From positions 1,922,001 through 1,986,000 of the forward strand of contig NZ_CBDEGB010000002.1 in assembly GCF_965237655.1 (NCBI RefSeq): a stretch of 64,000 nucleotides of DNA, written 5' to 3'. Origin of the DNA: Poriferisodalis sp965237655 (GTDB taxonomy: Bacteria > Actinomycetota > Acidimicrobiia > Acidimicrobiales > Poriferisodalaceae). A program made the translations under genes and the position numbers. Positions 1 through 7,895 of the stretch are shown one piece after another. Below the pieces are notes generated by a model that saw only the letters and a program-made list of their open reading frames with translations, made no database searches and was not told the origin of the DNA. How positions within the stretch are numbered: the stretch's first letter is position 1; the number at the start of each line of letters is the position of its first letter.

Positions 1-341
1 GGCTCGTGAACGGACAAGGACTCATCGCGATCGCCGCACTGGTGGCGCCCAACAGCGAGGTTCGCCAACGCGCCCGTGACCTCGTCGGCGTCGGCCGCTA
101 CGTCGAGGTCTTCGTCGACACGCCCATCGAGGTCTGCCGGGAGCGTGATCCCCATGGCATCTACGCCATGGCCGACAGCGGCGAGATCCCCCAGTTTCCT
201 GGCGTCTCGGCCCCCTACGACCGGCCCGCCGAAGCCGACCTGCGCGTCGACACCTCCACCCAGAGCGTGGCCGAATGCGTGGCGGCGATCGTGAGCGTGC
301 TGACCGACCGCGGATTCCTTCGGGGGCCGAGCGCGCCATGA
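1..341 (+). CDS. APS-kinase-type protein, C-terminal part (5' end outside window)
   Basis: The reading frame is open from the left edge and ends at TGA 339-341, so only about 112 C-terminal residues are visible. They match the last half of adenylylsulfate kinase: VEVFVDTPIEVC, then RDPHGIYA, then GVSAPYD, each mirrored in the complete APS kinase that follows. The catalytic-loop motif FISPY of the neighbour is replaced here by LVAPN. The Walker A motif would lie upstream and cannot be checked. It could be the kinase half of a bifunctional sulfate adenylyltransferase/APS kinase, or a stand-alone diverged paralogue. Its stop overlaps the next start by 4 nt (ATGA), so the two are almost certainly co-translated. 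Family assignment is firm; exact activity is not. Confidence 0.8.
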   Translation, partial: LVNGQGLIAIAALVAPNSEVRQRARDLVGVGRYVEVFVDTPIEVCRERDPHGIYAMADSGEIPQFPGVSAPYDRPAEADLRVDTSTQSVAECVAAIVSVLTDRGFLRGPSAP

Positions 342-1021
342 GCGAGCGCACGTTGAGCGAACCCGTCTCGCGCAACATCGTCCGCTCCGAAGGTCGGGTC
401 AGCGGTGCCGACCGTCAAGCGCACTTCGGCCACCGCTCGGTGACGGTCTGGTTCACCGGGCTCTCCGGCAGCGGCAAGTCCACACTCGCCTTCGCCCTCG
501 AAGAAGCGCTGCTCGAACGTGGTGTCGCTGCCTACGTGCTCGACGGCGACAACGTCCGTTTCGGGCTCAACCGCGACCTCGGCTTCTCGCCCGAGGACCG
601 CACCGAGAACATCCGCCGCATCGGCGAGGTCTGCCGTCTCTTCCAGGATGCAGGAATCGTCGTGCTGACGGCCTTCATCTCGCCGTACATCGCCGACCGC
701 GACCAAGTACGTGTAATCCACCCCGAAGGCACGTTCATCGAGGTCTACGTCGACACCCCGCTGGACGTCTGCGAAGCCCGCGACCCCAAGGGCCTCTACG
801 CAAAGGCCAGAGCCGGCGAGATCCCCGACTTCAGCGGCATCTCCGCCCCCTACGAGCCGCCCCAGTCCCCCGAGATCATCATCGACACGACCCAGCCCCT
901 CGACGACTGCATCGCCCAACTCCTCGCTGCCCTTCGCCGCGCACTGCTCGACGCCGTGCCCAAGAATGTTTGGGCAGATGCACGCGCCGGGTTCGGCGAT
1001 CCTGAACTTGCTAGCGAGTGA
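338..1021 (+). CDS. cysC: Adenylylsulfate (APS) kinase
   Basis: Phosphorylates adenylylsulfate at the 3' position with ATP to give PAPS, in cytoplasmic sulfate activation. The 227-residue protein has Walker A GLSGSGKS at residues 41-48, the DGDNVR substrate motif at 69-74, RTENIRRIGEV near 88-98, the APS-kinase signature FISPY at 113-117, and the C-terminal GISAPYE segment. Length is slightly above the usual ~200 because of a short N-terminal lead and a C-terminal tail. The ATG at 338 was chosen because it overlaps the upstream stop (ATGA) and gives the normal N-terminus; an in-frame GTG exists further upstream. It follows another APS-kinase-type frame, so this is a tandem pair. Assignment is secure. 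Confidence 0.93.
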   Translation: MSERTLSEPVSRNIVRSEGRVSGADRQAHFGHRSVTVWFTGLSGSGKSTLAFALEEALLERGVAAYVLDGDNVRFGLNRDLGFSPEDRTENIRRIGEVCRLFQDAGIVVLTAFISPYIADRDQVRVIHPEGTFIEVYVDTPLDVCEARDPKGLYAKARAGEIPDFSGISAPYEPPQSPEIIIDTTQPLDDCIAQLLAALRRALLDAVPKNVWADARAGFGDPELASE

Positions 1022-1026
1022 AGTAG

Positions 1027-1040
1027 CCATACTTATATGG
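1027..1040. promoter_or_regulatory. Inverted repeat upstream of the vapBC-like operon (likely operator)
   Basis: CCATA (1027-1031) and TATGG (1036-1040) form a perfect 5-bp inverted repeat around CTTA, inside a short AT-rich stretch 18 bp before the antitoxin start. RHH-family antitoxins typically bind such palindromes to autoregulate the operon. The palindrome is seen; the operator role is inferred. Confidence 0.45.
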
Positions 1041-1058
1041 TTCAGCTACTATGCATGT

Positions 1059-1304
1059 ATGGCCAGCAAGACAACCATCAACTTCGATGACGAGATGGAA
1101 GCAGCGTTAGGAGAGCTCGTGGCGCTCGACGGCACGAAGAAGCTGGCGATCAAGCGATCGCTTCTCGCCGAGGTCAAACGTCGCCGGCGCAGCCAGGCCA
1201 TGCTGGACATGATTTCGTCCTGGGAAGCCCAGGAAGGACCGATCGACGCTGAGCACCTCGACTGGGCCGACCGGGTGCTCGACCGTCAAGGCGTCGAGCA
1301 TTGA
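1059..1304 (+). CDS. VapB-like type II antitoxin (ribbon-helix-helix)
   Basis: An 81-residue protein starting MASKTTINFDDEME, which reads as a beta-strand plus helix N-terminus of a ribbon-helix-helix DNA-binding antitoxin. A basic helix (EVKRRRRSQ, about residues 47-55) and an acidic C-terminal half that would wrap the toxin follow. ATG 1059 was chosen because it gives the canonical RHH start right after the palindrome at 1027-1040; a longer frame upstream would run through the promoter. The stop overlaps the toxin start (TTGA). It should neutralise the downstream PIN-domain protein and repress the operon. Confidence 0.72.
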   Translation: MASKTTINFDDEMEAALGELVALDGTKKLAIKRSLLAEVKRRRRSQAMLDMISSWEAQEGPIDAEHLDWADRVLDRQGVEH

Positions 1305-1654
1305 TCATCGACGCAGGACCCTTCATCGTCGACGGCGAACGCCTGAATTCTCGTCTCTGGGCACTCATCAAGCGGGCAACCGAACGAGGCGAGGAGTTGC
1401 ACACAACGCACCCAGTGCTCGCCCAAGTCTGGCGTGACCCTGCCCAGCAAGCCAATCTGGCCCGGGCGCTACGTCACTTCGACGCACATCCGCTCGACGA
1501 ATCGGTCTCGGTCGGGCGCCGGTTAGCCGCGTCGCGTACTTCCGATGTCGTCGACGCGCACCTCGCCGTCGTCGCCGAGCGACTCGGCACGTTCATCCTC
1601 ACAACCGACAGCGACGACATGACGTCGCTGAACGCCCGCTTCGAGGTCTATTGA
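1301..1654 (+). CDS. PIN-domain toxin (VapC-like ribonuclease)
   Basis: A 117-residue PIN-domain protein, predicted Mg-dependent endoribonuclease toxin of the preceding antitoxin. Acidic metal-site candidates are visible: D4 in IIDAGP, D82/D85 in SDVVDAHLAV, and D103/D105 in LTTDSDD, with the typical AERLGTFILTTD run between the last two. It begins with TTG 1301, overlapping the antitoxin stop by 4 nt, a standard TA arrangement. VapC toxins usually cleave tRNA or rRNA; the target here is unknown. The frame is intact. Confidence 0.75.
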   Translation: MIIDAGPFIVDGERLNSRLWALIKRATERGEELHTTHPVLAQVWRDPAQQANLARALRHFDAHPLDESVSVGRRLAASRTSDVVDAHLAVVAERLGTFILTTDSDDMTSLNARFEVY

Positions 1655-1670
1655 GGGCGGCGGGTCGCTG

Positions 1671-2227
1671 CTAGTCCCAGGTGCCGAATTGGAAGGCTTC
1701 GCCAGGGAGTGCACGCCACTGGTGCCAGACCTCGGGGTCGCCGTCGGTGACGTCTATCCCCGTATGGGGTCGGCGGCGTCGAGAGCCTGCGCCGACGTCA
1801 TGGAATGCTCGTGACCCAGAGCCGCCTCGACATCGAGGCGGTGCATGCCCAGCTCGGATGCCGCGTGCCAGGCCCACAGCCGTGCGGTGCCTTCCCCGCC
1901 GGTCATCGAGAAGTAGCAGCGCCGATCGGGATCGTCCACGAGACCGTCCACAGGCGAATGGGCCCACGCTGCGAGGTCTGCCATCGGAGCGCCGGCGGGC
2001 TTGCGGCCGCTCCGCTCGTATCCACGTTCCCGGGACTGAGGATCGTCCGGTGCCGAGCTGATCATCTCCTGCGATGCGATCCCGACGCGACCGATATGTG
2101 ACGCTGCGTTGTACACCGTCCAGCCAGGGCAGTTCGGAACCGGCACCGCCTGCTCCTTGTCGCTGCGACCACAGATGTAGTCAATGGCGGACCGCGCCGC
2201 CACGATCCTCTCAGCGTGGTCCGTCAC
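1671..2227 (-). pseudogene. Mycothiol-dependent maleylpyruvate isomerase/DinB-like protein, frameshifted near the 3' end
   Basis: The main frame runs from GTG 2227 to a stop at 1754 (about 157 residues). It carries family features: VPNCPGWTVYNAASHIGR, with the N-terminal His of this metal-binding four-helix fold, and later WHAASELGMHRLDVEAALG with a second His/Glu cluster. The frame breaks just after ALDAADPIRG. A shifted frame on the same strand continues plausibly as DVTDGDPEVW...FQFGTWD to a stop at 1671. This looks like a single-base indel around 1755-1765, either a real mutation or a sequencing error. The start overlaps the 3' end of the PrpB-like gene by 17 nt, suggesting a two-gene operon. 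Substrate unknown. Confidence 0.6.
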
Positions 2228-3122
2228 CGTCGGCTCCCAACGTTCGCACTCGTTCCTCGTAGTCAGCCCAGCCGACGAGCACCCGTGCTTCGTCGAACGT
2301 TGCCCGGGGCCCGCCGGCATCGCCGCTCGCCGCCAGGCTGCGCGCCGCACGTCCCATTGCCGCAATGCCGCCCAGCAGCAGCGACACCGGGTAGATCACG
2401 AGCGAATACCCGAGATCAGCGAGCGACGCAGGATCCAGCCACGGCGTTCGGCCGTCTTCCACGAGGTTGACGGTCTTGTGGCTTGGCACTTCGGCGCAGT
2501 AGCGCTCCATCTGCTCGAAGGTCTCGAGTGCCTCCACAAATGTGATGTCAGCACCCGCATCGGCAAACGCCGCAGCACGCCACAGCGCCTCGTCGAAACC
2601 ATCGGTCGCACAGGCGTCGGTGCGCGCCATGATCAACGTGTCGAGCCCGTGTTCTTGCCGGGTGCGCACGCACGCCCGGATGCGCTGCACCGCCTCGCTG
2701 CGGTCCACCACTTCCTTGCCCACCGTGTGGCCGCAGCGTTTCGGCCACACTTGGTCCTCGATCATCACGCACGCCAGACCCGCTTGGGCACAGCCCAGCA
2801 GCGCCCGCTCCGCGTTGATCGGGTTGCCATAGCCGGTGTCGGCGTCGCCGATGATGGGCAGCGAGGTCGCAGCGCACACGCTGCGGGCCTGGTCGATCAT
2901 CTCGCCATAGCTCAGCAGTCCGAGATCGGGCAGGCCCAGTCGAGCCGCCGCTACCGAAAAGCCTCCCAAGAACCCGGCCTGGAATCCCGCCTCTTCGAGC
3001 ACCCTTGCGGAGAGGCCGTCGTAACACCCTGGGGCCTGCACGACAGAGCCCGTCTGGGCTGCTGTTTCCAGCAGCACGCGCAATCGCCCCGCACCACCGC
3101 CGCGGTTCGGGAACAGCGTCAC
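2211..3122 (-). CDS. Isocitrate lyase/PEP mutase superfamily protein (PrpB-like)
   Basis: A 303-residue member of the isocitrate lyase/phosphoenolpyruvate mutase superfamily, which makes or breaks C-C or C-P bonds next to oxyacids. Visible motifs are DADTGYGN at about 93-100 (Mg/substrate loop), IEDQVWPKRCGH at about 121-132 with the active-site Cys region of the lyases, and MARTDA further on. GTG 3122 was chosen because a GAGGAG Shine-Dalgarno lies 11-16 nt upstream on this strand and because upstream codons lack family similarity. Possible activities are methylisocitrate lyase, oxaloacetate decarboxylase or a related enzyme; the sequence does not decide. It faces the SnoaL-like gene across a short divergent spacer and overlaps the frameshifted mycothiol-type gene downstream. 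Confidence 0.82.
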   Translation of the reverse strand: MTLFPNRGGGAGRLRVLLETAAQTGSVVQAPGCYDGLSARVLEEAGFQAGFLGGFSVAAARLGLPDLGLLSYGEMIDQARSVCAATSLPIIGDADTGYGNPINAERALLGCAQAGLACVMIEDQVWPKRCGHTVGKEVVDRSEAVQRIRACVRTRQEHGLDTLIMARTDACATDGFDEALWRAAAFADAGADITFVEALETFEQMERYCAEVPSHKTVNLVEDGRTPWLDPASLADLGYSLVIYPVSLLLGGIAAMGRAARSLAASGDAGGPRATFDEARVLVGWADYEERVRTLGADGDGPR

Positions 3123-3225
3123 TCTGGGTCGACTCCTCGGGCCGCGCGGCGCGACGTGGACATGGTTGCCGCAGTCTGACAGGCTTCGCTTGGGCGAGAA
3201 CGCCTGCAACTGAGGGGGTCACAAG

Positions 3226-3642
3226 ATGTCACAGATGAACGAAACAGCCGCCGCATTCTTCGACGCGTGCGAGAGCGGACAAGGCTGGGACGGGTGCTCC
3301 CAGTACTGCACCGACGATGCGACGTTCTCCGCACAGTCCGAAGCGATCGGCGACCTCACCGACCTCCGCTCCTACACCGAGTGGATGAAGGGCATCCTGA
3401 CGATCCTCGAAGACGGCTCGTACGACCTGAAGTCGTTCGCGACCGACGAGGAGCGGGGCAGCGTCCTGGCCTATGCGGTGTTCAACGGCACCCACACGGG
3501 CGACGGCGGTCCGGTTCCGCCGACCGGGAAGGCAGCCAGCTCGGACTACGTGTACGACATGCGGTTCGAGGGCGACAAGATCGCTCACATGACCAAGATC
3601 TGGCACTCAGGCGTCGCACTGCAGCAGCTCGGCTGGGCATGA
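3226..3642 (+). CDS. SnoaL-like / NTF2-fold protein
   Basis: A 138-residue protein with the alpha+beta cone fold typical of nuclear-transport-factor-2/SnoaL proteins: an N-terminal helix (AAAFFDACESGQGW), a mid Trp/Tyr segment (YTEWMKGIL) and C-terminal strands (YDMRFEGDKIAHMTKIWH). Such proteins are small-molecule isomerases, cyclases, hydrolases or simple binders. An AGGGGG ribosome site precedes ATG 3226. It is the first plus-strand gene of a catabolic run with the molybdopterin oxidoreductase and the FMN monooxygenase, so it may act on an intermediate of the same pathway. Specific function unknown. Confidence 0.75.
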   Translation: MSQMNETAAAFFDACESGQGWDGCSQYCTDDATFSAQSEAIGDLTDLRSYTEWMKGILTILEDGSYDLKSFATDEERGSVLAYAVFNGTHTGDGGPVPPTGKAASSDYVYDMRFEGDKIAHMTKIWHSGVALQQLGWA

Positions 3643-3703
3643 ACTCCGACGCCAGCCCTACCACCAGATCCGCCGGGGTCGAGATGTGCCAGGAGACCAG
3701 ATC

Positions 3704-5722
3704 GTGACGCCAATGCGGACGAACTGCCCACGTGACTGCTACGACAACTGCGGGATCGTGGTGCGCTCCGGCAAGGACGGTCGGGTCATCGTCCAAGGCG
3801 ATCCCGATCATCCAGTCAGCCGAGGAACGCTGTGCACGAAGTGTGCAACGGCCTACAACGGCGTGTGGCAGGACCCCGAGGCCCGCCTCGCCACTCCGCT
3901 CCGCCGGGTCGGCCCGAAAGGCGAAGGTGTATTCGCACCCATCAGCTGGGAAGACGCTCTGGCCGAGACCGCGGAACGCACGCAGCAGATCGTCGACGAG
4001 CGCGGCCCCGCGGCCGTGCTCCACACCCACTACTCGGGAACGATGTCGATGCTGGCGTTCATGTTCCCGCTGCGGTTCTTTCACCGCTTGGGCGCGACCG
4101 AAGTAGAGCCGGATTCGATCTGCAATCTGGCCGGACATATCGCGTGGTCGTACATGTTCGGCACGTCCGTCGCTGGATTCGACCCGCGTACCGCGGTCGA
4201 CTCATCGTGCATTCTCGTCTGGGGTGCCAACCCCTCTCACAGCGCCCCGCACATGGACCGGCACTGGCTGGGAGACTTCAACGGGTCCGTCGTCGTCGTG
4301 GATCCGATACGCACGGCGACCGCGGCCCGTGCCGATCTTCATCTCCAGCCTTACCCCGGCACCGACGCTGCACTGGCGTTTTCCATAGCGCACGAACTCG
4401 GCGCCATGGCGGCCTTCGACACCGAGTTCATCGCTGACCATGTCCAAGGCGTCACCGAAGTGCTCCCCGCCATCGAAACGTGCACGCCGGAATGGGGTGA
4501 GGAACAAACGGGTGTCCCGGCCGGTGACATCAGGCAGGCTGCCCGGCTCTATTCAGCCGGACCGGCGCTTCTGTGGGCCGGTCAAGGACTCCAACGTCAG
4601 CCCACGGGCGCAAATGTCATGCGCGCCGTCGGCTTGCTGCCGGCGCTGACTGGCAACATCGGCAAGCCCGGCGCAGGGATCAGCTACCTCAATGTTGCGG
4701 CGGCCATGCTCGGCGCGGACTTCGACGAGCTGTCCGGCACGTCACTGGCCCCAAACGGCGTTCCCAAGGTCAACCACATCGGCCTTGCAGCCAAGCTCGA
4801 AAACCCCGAACGATTCGGAGCGTTGTTCAGCTGGAACACAAACCCGGTCGCCTCGGCTGCCGAGCAGGACAGGCTCCGTGCTGCACTGTGCCGACAGGAC
4901 CTGTTCACCGTCGTCGTGGACTGCTTTGCAACTGACACTGTCGACTATGCCGACATCGTGCTCCCCGCCGCGAGCTTCCTGGAATTCAACGACCTCACGT
5001 TCAGCTATATGTCACCGATCGTGGGAGCGCAACAAAAGGTCCGAGAGCCAATCGGCGAGGCGCTGCCGAATCAAGAGATCTTCCGCCGGCTCGCTGGGGC
5101 GATGGGCCTCGACGAACCAGAGCTCCACGAGACGGACGATGTGTTGATCCAGCGACTTCTCGACCAACTCGACCTCGGCCTCTCCTTTGCCGATCTGTCA
5201 GAGCGAGGCCACGTGTACCTGACCCGTGAGCCAGTCGATTTCTTCGCCGACCGAAGCTTCCGCACCCCGTCGGGCCGAATCGAAATCGCATCTGACGCTG
5301 CAACGGCGGCCGGCTTGCGGCGGGCTCCGGTTCCAACGGCTGACGCCCGTGAAGCCGACGGGATCTTCCGGCTGCTGTCGCCTGCCTCACAGTGGCGGCT
5401 CAACGACTCTCACGCCAACGACCGCACCATTGGCCGGCGAGCAGGTCCTGCAACCGTCACGATCCACCCTGCAGACGCGGCCGATCTCGGCATCGCCCAC
5501 GGCGACCCGGTCCGAATGCAGAACAGTGCAGGCCAACTCGAGGTCAAGGCAAACGTGGAGAACGCTGCACCTCGTGGCGTTCTCGTCAGCTACAAGGGAC
5601 GTTGGCCCAAACTGGAACCCAGCGGCTGCAACGTCAATGTCCTCCACGAGGCCATATCTTCCGACATCGAGGGCTGCAGCGCAGTGCACGGCACGCGGGT
5701 CACGCTTGAACCAGCGCATTGA
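3704..5722 (+). CDS. Molybdopterin-dependent oxidoreductase (DMSO reductase family, formate-dehydrogenase-like)
   Basis: A 672-residue bis-MGD molybdoenzyme. An N-terminal [4Fe-4S] motif is formed by C8, C12, C16 and C44 (CPRDCYDNC and CTKC). The molybdopterin domains follow, with VWGANPSHSAP and NTNPVASAAEQ cofactor-contact segments. A C-terminal dinucleotide-binding beta-barrel domain carries RLNDSHANDRTIGRR and the terminal VHGTRVTLEP. There is no twin-arginine signal, so it should be cytoplasmic. GTG 3704 was chosen because AGGAGA sits 7 nt upstream; an earlier in-frame GTG at 3686 lacks such a site. Partner subunits are not adjacent. Substrate is unknown; neighbours point to oxidative catabolism. 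Confidence 0.85.
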   Translation: MTPMRTNCPRDCYDNCGIVVRSGKDGRVIVQGDPDHPVSRGTLCTKCATAYNGVWQDPEARLATPLRRVGPKGEGVFAPISWEDALAETAERTQQIVDERGPAAVLHTHYSGTMSMLAFMFPLRFFHRLGATEVEPDSICNLAGHIAWSYMFGTSVAGFDPRTAVDSSCILVWGANPSHSAPHMDRHWLGDFNGSVVVVDPIRTATAARADLHLQPYPGTDAALAFSIAHELGAMAAFDTEFIADHVQGVTEVLPAIETCTPEWGEEQTGVPAGDIRQAARLYSAGPALLWAGQGLQRQPTGANVMRAVGLLPALTGNIGKPGAGISYLNVAAAMLGADFDELSGTSLAPNGVPKVNHIGLAAKLENPERFGALFSWNTNPVASAAEQDRLRAALCRQDLFTVVVDCFATDTVDYADIVLPAASFLEFNDLTFSYMSPIVGAQQKVREPIGEALPNQEIFRRLAGAMGLDEPELHETDDVLIQRLLDQLDLGLSFADLSERGHVYLTREPVDFFADRSFRTPSGRIEIASDAATAAGLRRAPVPTADAREADGIFRLLSPASQWRLNDSHANDRTIGRRAGPATVTIHPADAADLGIAHGDPVRMQNSAGQLEVKANVENAAPRGVLVSYKGRWPKLEPSGCNVNVLHEAISSDIEGCSAVHGTRVTLEPAH

Positions 5723-5773
5723 CGCCCTCGAATCCCGCTCGGTGACGGTCGCCGACGCGGATCACCTAGACCG

Positions 5774-7132
5774 ATGAGTCGCGGCGAGATACATCTGAGC
5801 GCCTTCATCCAGGCGTCTCCGAATCATCAGATCAAGGGGATGTGGAAACACCCTGCGGACGAGACGTCGTGGGGGTACCGGACCCTGAGCTGGTGGCAGC
5901 ATCTCGTGCGCACCCTGGAGCGGGGTTGCTTCGACGGGATCTTCTTCGCAGACGTGTTGGGCACCTACGACGTGTACGGGGCGAGTCGCGAGGCTGCCTT
6001 GCGTGGTGCGGTCCAGATTCCCGGCATCGACCCCACGCTGTTGATCCCCGCGTTGGCGGCGTGTACCGAGAACCTCGGTTTCGCAGTGACCATGTCGACC
6101 AGCCACCACGCTCCCTACCACACAGCCCGGCTGTTCTCGACTCTCGACCACCTCACCGCAGGCCGTGTCGGTTGGAACATCGTGACCTCGTACCTGTCCG
6201 ATGCGCAACGTCAAGGACTCGGCGAGATCCTGCCCCACGACGCTCGCTACGACCGGGCCGACGAGTACGTCGATGTCTGCCTGAAGCTGTGGGAACAGAG
6301 CTGGGAAGACGGCGCGATCGTCCTCGATGCCGAGGCCGACACCTTCACCGACCCGGCGAAGGTGCACGAGATCAATCATTCCGGTGATTGGTTCACGGTC
6401 GAAGGCCCCCACATGGTCGAACCCTCCCCTCAGCGCACACCAGTGCTGTATCAGGCGGGGAACTCGGCGCGCGGTATCGAGTTCGCAGCGGACACGGGAG
6501 AGGTCGTCTTCATGTCTGTGCCAGGCAACGAGCGGGGTGCCGCCGTTGTGGCATCGCTGCGCGAACGTGCCGTAGCAGTCGGTCGCGATCCTGATCAGAT
6601 CAGGGCCCTGCAAGTGGCGCGGGTGGTGGTGGCAGAGACCGATGCCGAGGCCCGGGCGATGCGCGACGAGTGGTCGCGGTTGTTCTCCGTGGACGGCTAC
6701 CTCGCTCTCTACGGTGGCTGGACGGGCATCGACTTGGGCGGTCACCCGCCCGACACACCGATCGATGACATCGAGGCGAACGCGATCCGGACCCAGGTCG
6801 AGCGCTGGAAGCTGGAAGACCCCGACAGGACCTGGACCGTCGGCGACGTCGCCCGACGGCTTTCGGAGACTGCCGGCGGGCTGGGGTTCGTGGGTTCGCC
6901 GACCACGGTTGCCGATCAGATGGAGACCTTCATGGAGACCACCGGCGTAGACGGGTTCAACGTGACAACGGCGCCCGTTCCCTGGGGGTTCACCCAGGTG
7001 GTCGACTGCCTGGTGCCCGAGCTCCAACGGCGTGGCCGATTCCGCACCAGCTACGAGGGCACGACATTCCGGGAGAATTTCTTCGGCGCCGGCCAACGCC
7101 ACCTGCACCCCACCTACCCCCGCCTGCGCTGA
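5774..7132 (+). CDS. NtaA/DmoA/SnaA-type FMN-dependent monooxygenase
   Basis: A 452-residue class C flavin-dependent monooxygenase of the bacterial-luciferase-like superfamily. It should use reduced FMN from a separate reductase and O2. Family hallmarks are the start INLSAF-like segment (HLSAFIQASP), FFADVLGTYD, TMSTSHHAPYHTARLFSTLDHLTAGRVGWNIVTS in two pieces around residues 104-140, and QAGNSARGIEFAA for flavin binding. The full length matches NtaA, SnaA and DszA proteins (about 440-460). It follows the molybdopterin oxidoreductase by 51 nt and precedes a mycothiol-dependent isomerase-like gene. The substrate cannot be deduced; relatives attack chelators, dibenzothiophene sulfones and dimethyl sulfide. 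Confidence 0.88.
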   Translation: MSRGEIHLSAFIQASPNHQIKGMWKHPADETSWGYRTLSWWQHLVRTLERGCFDGIFFADVLGTYDVYGASREAALRGAVQIPGIDPTLLIPALAACTENLGFAVTMSTSHHAPYHTARLFSTLDHLTAGRVGWNIVTSYLSDAQRQGLGEILPHDARYDRADEYVDVCLKLWEQSWEDGAIVLDAEADTFTDPAKVHEINHSGDWFTVEGPHMVEPSPQRTPVLYQAGNSARGIEFAADTGEVVFMSVPGNERGAAVVASLRERAVAVGRDPDQIRALQVARVVVAETDAEARAMRDEWSRLFSVDGYLALYGGWTGIDLGGHPPDTPIDDIEANAIRTQVERWKLEDPDRTWTVGDVARRLSETAGGLGFVGSPTTVADQMETFMETTGVDGFNVTTAPVPWGFTQVVDCLVPELQRRGRFRTSYEGTTFRENFFGAGQRHLHPTYPRLR

Positions 7133-7186
7133 GGGGGGCGACACCGACGCCAACGGACCATCCATGAAACGAATCGAGATCAGCCC

Positions 7187-7852
7187 ATGACGCCCGCCGC
7201 CAACCCGTCGATCGACTCAGCCCGCGTCCGGGCCCTCGTCGTGGAAGCCGTCACCCAAGCAGCCGAACTTCTGGCCGCCCCATCCACAGCCGAGCAATGG
7301 GACCAGCCTTCGGCCCTCGAAGGCATGACGGTCGGAGCACTCTGCGCCCACCTCGTACGCGCCGCCGGCGCCACTATCGCCTACCTCGACCGCACCCCGC
7401 CCGACCGGCGCCCTGACGCCGACCTCCTCACCGCGGTCACCTACTTCCACGCAGCAGTCGACTCCCCCATCCACGACCAGATCAAGGACGTCTCCGCCGC
7501 CGAATCGGCCATCGGCCACGAGGCCACTGTGGAGAAATGCCGCCAGCTGGCCGCCGATCTGGAAACACGACTGGCCGCTGAACCCACCGACCGCCTCGTG
7601 GCCGCACTGGGAGGCCGACTCCTCACCCTCGACGACTTCTGCCGCACCAGACTGATCGAGGTCCTCCTCCATCTCGACGACCTCGCCGTCAGCACCGGCC
7701 AGACCCGCCCAGCCACGGATCCGCTCGGCCCAGCGATCATCATCGAGATCTGCATGAACATCGCCCGAGACCGCAACGGCGACTGGGGCGTCCTCTACGC
7801 CCTGACCCGGGCAGAACGCTCCAGCGACACCGCAGTCTTCCCCGTCTTCTAA
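7187..7852 (+). CDS. Mycothiol-dependent maleylpyruvate isomerase family protein
   Basis: A 221-residue DinB-like/MDMPI protein. Metal-ligand candidates are the His in LCAHLVRAAG near residue 55 and the Glu/His pair in TRLIEVLLHLDDLAVS near 165, the pattern seen in mycothiol-dependent enzymes of actinomycetes. It is intact, unlike the paralogue at 1671-2227. It lies in the same direction as the monooxygenase upstream and the dehydrogenase downstream (43 nt), consistent with one transcript. The real substrate is unknown, because most members of this family are not maleylpyruvate isomerases. Confidence 0.75.
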   Translation: MTPAANPSIDSARVRALVVEAVTQAAELLAAPSTAEQWDQPSALEGMTVGALCAHLVRAAGATIAYLDRTPPDRRPDADLLTAVTYFHAAVDSPIHDQIKDVSAAESAIGHEATVEKCRQLAADLETRLAAEPTDRLVAALGGRLLTLDDFCRTRLIEVLLHLDDLAVSTGQTRPATDPLGPAIIIEICMNIARDRNGDWGVLYALTRAERSSDTAVFPVF

Positions 7853-7895
7853 CCCCCATCCCACGACGCAACCGCCCGCTCCAGGGAGACTTGAC

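Noticed and set aside
5762..7165. 467-residue open frame on the minus strand
   Set aside because: Antisense shadow of the NtaA-type monooxygenase. It has no family motifs and no ribosome site; long antisense frames are common at this GC content.
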